Part shown: positions 5,968-8,238 of the stretch, in pieces
Layout: each line of letters starts with the position of its first letter
Numbering within the stretch: the stretch's first letter is position 1
Origin: an uncultured bacterium
Lineage (GTDB): Bacteria; Bacillota; Clostridia; Christensenellales; Borkfalkiaceae
NCBI GenBank assembly: GCA_934871445.1
Contig: CAKXBD010000092.1
Location: forward strand, 1 to 8,238
DNA length: 8,238 nucleotides
Direction: 5' to 3'
Position numbers and translations under genes: made by a program
The notes under the pieces: model-generated
Told to the model about the DNA's origin: nothing
The model's database searches: none
What the model saw: the letters and a program-made list of their open reading frames with translations, nothing else

Positions 5968-6663
5968 TCAATAAATTTTCACCAATCTGAAATCCGTCTT
6001 ATCGCAGGAGGTGAGATAGTATTCCACCCCATTTTTTTCCGAATACAGAGGGAAATATACGGGGCCGTGCAGGTGCCCGAAAATGACTTTGTCCATGCCG
6101 CTATTTTCAAACATCTGCGTGAACAGACTGTCGTCGCGGCGCAGATTGAAGGGAGGGTAATGAATGAGTGCAATCGCCTTATCCCCCTCTTTTCGGAGCG
6201 ACTGCGCGCAGGCGAGTGCGAGGCGGAAGCGCTCCGCTTCGCGGCGATAGAGTTTTTCATCGCGCTCGGTATAGTCGGGGCTTCCGGGACATGTCCACCC
6301 TCGGGAGCCGCAGATAACAAAATCCCCGATTCTGACCGCGTCCGTTTGGAGAAAGACAAAGGATTCGTCGGGCGCCCTTTCCCTGAGCCGCGTGATACCG
6401 TTCCACCAATAATCGTGGTTGCCGCGGATAAAGACCTTTTTTCCGGGCAGGGAGGCGAGCGCGTACAAGTCGGACATCGCGCCGTCCATTTTCATTGCCC
6501 AGCTGATGTCGCCCGCGACGAGCACGACGTCTTCCCCCGTCACTTTTTCCCGCCAATCCGCTTTTATTTTTTCGAAATGTCCTTCCCAGTTTCCTCCGAA
6601 AATATTCATGGGCTTGGAGGAATCCGAGGAAAGGTGCAAATCGCTTATCGCATAAACATTCAT
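5968..6663 (-). CDS. Calcineurin-like metallophosphoesterase (COG1768-like)
   Basis: This is a cytoplasmic predicted phosphohydrolase of 231 residues. All five motifs of the two-metal calcineurin-like fold are present: DLH at 8-10, GD at 51-52, GNHDYWW at 81-87, the histidine of ALIHYPP at 168 and GHLH at 196-199. The N-terminal segment with FGGNWEGH and GDISWAMKMD matches, as far as I recall, the uncharacterised predicted phosphohydrolases of COG1768 common in Firmicutes. The substrate is unknown. The frame is open to a TTG at 6690, but that stretch holds a promoter and lacks a ribosome site. I therefore take the ATG at 6661-6663, where MNVYAISDLHLS begins as usual for the family. No Shine-Dalgarno sequence precedes this ATG and the -10 box ends six bases before it, so the mRNA is probably leaderless. 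It is codirectional with pyr but has its own promoter. Confidence 0.88.
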   Translation of the reverse strand: MNVYAISDLHLSSDSSKPMNIFGGNWEGHFEKIKADWREKVTGEDVVLVAGDISWAMKMDGAMSDLYALASLPGKKVFIRGNHDYWWNGITRLRERAPDESFVFLQTDAVRIGDFVICGSRGWTCPGSPDYTERDEKLYRREAERFRLALACAQSLRKEGDKAIALIHYPPFNLRRDDSLFTQMFENSGMDKVIFGHLHGPVYFPLYSEKNGVEYYLTSCDKTDFRLVKIY

Positions 6664-6669
6664 GGCAAT

Positions 6670-6698
6670 ATTATAGCAGATTTTTCCCAAAAAGGCAA
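6670..6698 (-). promoter_or_regulatory. Promoter of the metallophosphoesterase gene (leaderless)
   Basis: TTGCCT (6698-6693, four of six matches to the -35 consensus) and a perfect TATAAT (6675-6670) are 17 bases apart, with an extended -10 TG. The expected start, seven bases past the -10 box, is the A of the ATG at 6663. Adjacent sequence has no ribosome site, which agrees with a leaderless message. Confidence 0.8.
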
Positions 6699-6942
6699 GA
6701 TTTTCGCGCTGAAGCGTCCAATGTTAATTTTTGTTTTTCATTGTCGTAAAATCCGCCCTTCCGACGATTTTATAGTCCCTCGACTCTCCCACTTTTCGCC
6801 ATAGATGGTCAAATTCCCGAAATCGGAGAAAAGGACATAGCCGATCTCCTCCCGATCGGCGGGTTAAAAATTGTCACGTTGGGGATCCGGACCGCCGACG
6901 TCGCCGTATTCCTTCGCCTTTTTCCCGTCAATCCGTAAAGCG
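6691..6942 (-). other. Gap between lipoprotein and phosphoesterase genes
   Basis: About 250 bases carry no clear gene. On the minus strand one frame reads about 26 codons (NNALRIDGKKAKEYGDVGG...) to a TAA at 6866-6864, then 41 more codons (6863-6738, starting PADREEIGYVLFSDFGN and containing LTIYGEKWESRGTIK). The composition looks protein-like but there is no start codon with a ribosome site. This may be decayed coding sequence. A separate hairpin with a Shine-Dalgarno loop is listed on its own. No intrinsic terminator for the upstream gene was found. Confidence 0.3.
6809..6860 (-). other. Hairpin with Shine-Dalgarno loop and 9-codon frame
   Basis: GCCGATC (6860-6854) and GATCGGC (6846-6840) form a perfect 7-bp stem whose 7-base loop is GGGAGGA, a strong ribosome site. 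One base after the stem an ATG at 6838-6836 opens a nine-residue frame, MSFSPISGI, ending with TGA at 6811-6809. The structure is exact, but whether it is transcribed or translated is unknown, and it may be left from a decayed gene. Confidence 0.35.
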
Positions 6943-8109
6943 TTATTTCTGATTTTCCGTTCTTACGTAATCGTAACACTTAGCAAAATCGTCCGGAAAA
7001 CCGTTCGCCCGATAATACTTTCCGTCTACCGTAAAGTAACCGTCATAATAAGCCCCGTCCTCGTCGTAAAAATCCGTCCAGGCGATCGAATAATCCTTCC
7101 CTCCCGCCGTAAAGACGACCACCCGCGAGTTCGCGACGGACAAGTTTTGTTTTTCCGAAAGTTCCGCGTCTTCCATCACCGCCAGATTTTTGATAAACAG
7201 CAGGCGTTTCAAGATGACAGCCTTATTTGTACTTACGTAAAAGTTGCAATCGCCGCCCGCTTCTAAAGGCGGCCAGAAATCAGAGAAACTTTCTACGTTC
7301 TCCACGCTCAAATCGGATATCCACGGGAACAGCTTTTCTGCGTAGAGATCGTCCAGATACCAGACGGCGTATCTGTCCAGCGTTTCGGACTCCTCTCCTT
7401 TTTGCCGAATGTTCTGTCCGCTTATCATCGCGCATTTCCCCTCCGCGGGTTCGTCCGTCCGAATCGGGAAAAAATCCTGCCCCATGCGGTAAAAAACTTT
7501 TTCATACCCCCGCGAAATATTGACCGGCTCATACTTTATGCTTGCGGGAATAAAGATATAGTCCCCGTTTTTCAGACGAGTTTCCCCAAGGATATAAGAG
7601 TAGGCGTAATTATTAAAGATGACGTCTCCGATCTCTTTGCCCTGCCTCGCGTACGTTTCCTCAACGGTCGGATAATCCGCCCGCACTTCGCGGCCTTTCC
7701 GATAGTCTCCGAAGACGTATTTCGTATCGGAAACGGTAAATTCGGCGGTGTACCAAACGTCGTCGACTGTGTGCATGAAGCAGTTCCCCTTTCCCGTCCC
7801 TCCGTCGGAAAACGTCAGTTTCACGTTTCCGTCCTCGCAGGAGTACGTCCCCGCGCGTTCTTCTTCAAATTCTTTAAAGAGGAAAGAACCACCCTCGAAA
7901 AAAGACAGAGTAATGTCCGTGGGATAAAACGACTTTTCCGGATCGATCGCGTCCGTTCCCGCCGAAAACGAAACGCCGTCCTTCCGATAAGATTCTATGT
8001 ACCAGGTTTCGACCGCGCACGGACTGGCAAAACTGTCAAAAAACATGCAGGAACTCGACGTCCCCAGTAAAAATATTGCCGATAAAACAATACAGATCCA
8101 TTTTTTCAT
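6943..8109 (-). CDS. Hypothetical secreted protein, probable lipoprotein
   Basis: I do not recognise this 388-residue protein. It begins MKKWICIVLSAIFLLGTSSSC: a lysine pair, a hydrophobic core at about 4-16 and then Cys21. SSSC is a loose but possible lipobox, so it is probably exported and perhaps lipid-anchored. The mature part is rich in Asp, Glu, Tyr, Phe and short beta-strand-like stretches (LTFSDGG, YTAEFTVSD, YYDGYFTVDGKYYRANG) and has no further membrane segment or catalytic motif I can name. The ATG at 8107-8109 has GAGGG about nine bases upstream and a -10 box about 70 bases upstream, so this start and a single-gene unit are well supported. The next gene downstream has its own promoter after 280 bases, giving no functional clue. 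It could be a lineage-specific lipoprotein. Confidence 0.8.
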   Translation of the reverse strand: MKKWICIVLSAIFLLGTSSSCMFFDSFASPCAVETWYIESYRKDGVSFSAGTDAIDPEKSFYPTDITLSFFEGGSFLFKEFEEERAGTYSCEDGNVKLTFSDGGTGKGNCFMHTVDDVWYTAEFTVSDTKYVFGDYRKGREVRADYPTVEETYARQGKEIGDVIFNNYAYSYILGETRLKNGDYIFIPASIKYEPVNISRGYEKVFYRMGQDFFPIRTDEPAEGKCAMISGQNIRQKGEESETLDRYAVWYLDDLYAEKLFPWISDLSVENVESFSDFWPPLEAGGDCNFYVSTNKAVILKRLLFIKNLAVMEDAELSEKQNLSVANSRVVVFTAGGKDYSIAWTDFYDEDGAYYDGYFTVDGKYYRANGFPDDFAKCYDYVRTENQK

Positions 8110-8178
8110 GATTGTTTTCCCTCTTTTTTATTTCGCCTATTAAAGGAATTCTTTTTCCGATTCCCTTTTCTTTGTTAC

Positions 8179-8184
8179 ATTATA
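8179..8184 (-). promoter_or_regulatory. -10 box of the hypothetical lipoprotein gene
   Basis: A perfect TATAAT (8184-8179) is preceded by an extended -10 TG at 8187-8186. Transcription should start near 8172, leaving a 5' untranslated region of about 60 bases before the ATG at 8109. The -35 box would fall near 8202-8207, inside the poly-G run, so it cannot be read. Confidence 0.7.
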
Positions 8185-8190
8185 TCACGG

Positions 8191-8238
<48 letters not shown>

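Noticed and set aside
6664..6690. Metallophosphoesterase starting at the TTG at 6690.
   Set aside because: That stretch contains the TATAAT and most of the promoter spacer, has no ribosome site, and adds residues not usual for the family, which starts at MxxYAISDLH.
6840..6860. The GCCGATC/GATCGGC inverted repeat as an intrinsic terminator.
   Set aside because: Neither strand has a T tract directly after the stem.

Overview
The window is about 8.2 kb of bacterial DNA in which every supported gene lies on the minus strand. It looks like a Bacillota (Firmicutes) chromosome, most likely a Clostridia-like lineage. The reasons are a pyrimidine operon headed by pyrR with a PyrR-type RNA attenuator, the NAD-linked class 1B dihydroorotate dehydrogenase pair PyrD/PyrK, the long type 2 OMP decarboxylase, strong GGAGG ribosome sites and sigma-A promoters with extended -10 boxes. 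The right edge is a run of 46 G, which looks like a contig-end sequencing artefact. The left edge cuts through pyrE.

Layout in the direction of transcription (right to left): an unrecognised secreted or lipoprotein gene (8109-6943) with its own -10 box; a 250-base gap holding an odd hairpin with a Shine-Dalgarno sequence in its loop and possible remains of coding sequence; a calcineurin-like metallophosphoesterase (6663-5968) whose promoter appears to give a leaderless mRNA; a strong promoter (5893-5865) and a roughly 150-nt regulatory leader; then pyrR, pyrB, pyrC, a 145-base gap, pyrF, pyrK, pyrD and the first 61 codons of pyrE.

Together pyrB, pyrC, pyrD/pyrK, pyrE and pyrF encode all steps from carbamoyl phosphate to UMP. 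PyrR closes the feedback loop. The leader can be folded by hand into a PyrR-binding hairpin at the very 5' end, an antiterminator that reuses the 3' strand of that hairpin, and an intrinsic terminator just before the pyrR ribosome site. UMP-loaded PyrR should therefore stop transcription before the operon. Carbamoyl phosphate synthase (carAB) and a uracil permease (pyrP) are not in this stretch.

I see no new defence, mobile or RNA-gene system here. The core is a well-understood pathway. The less ordinary observations are the hand-derived attenuator, the leaderless phosphoesterase, the hairpin-borne Shine-Dalgarno sequence and the orphan lipoprotein.
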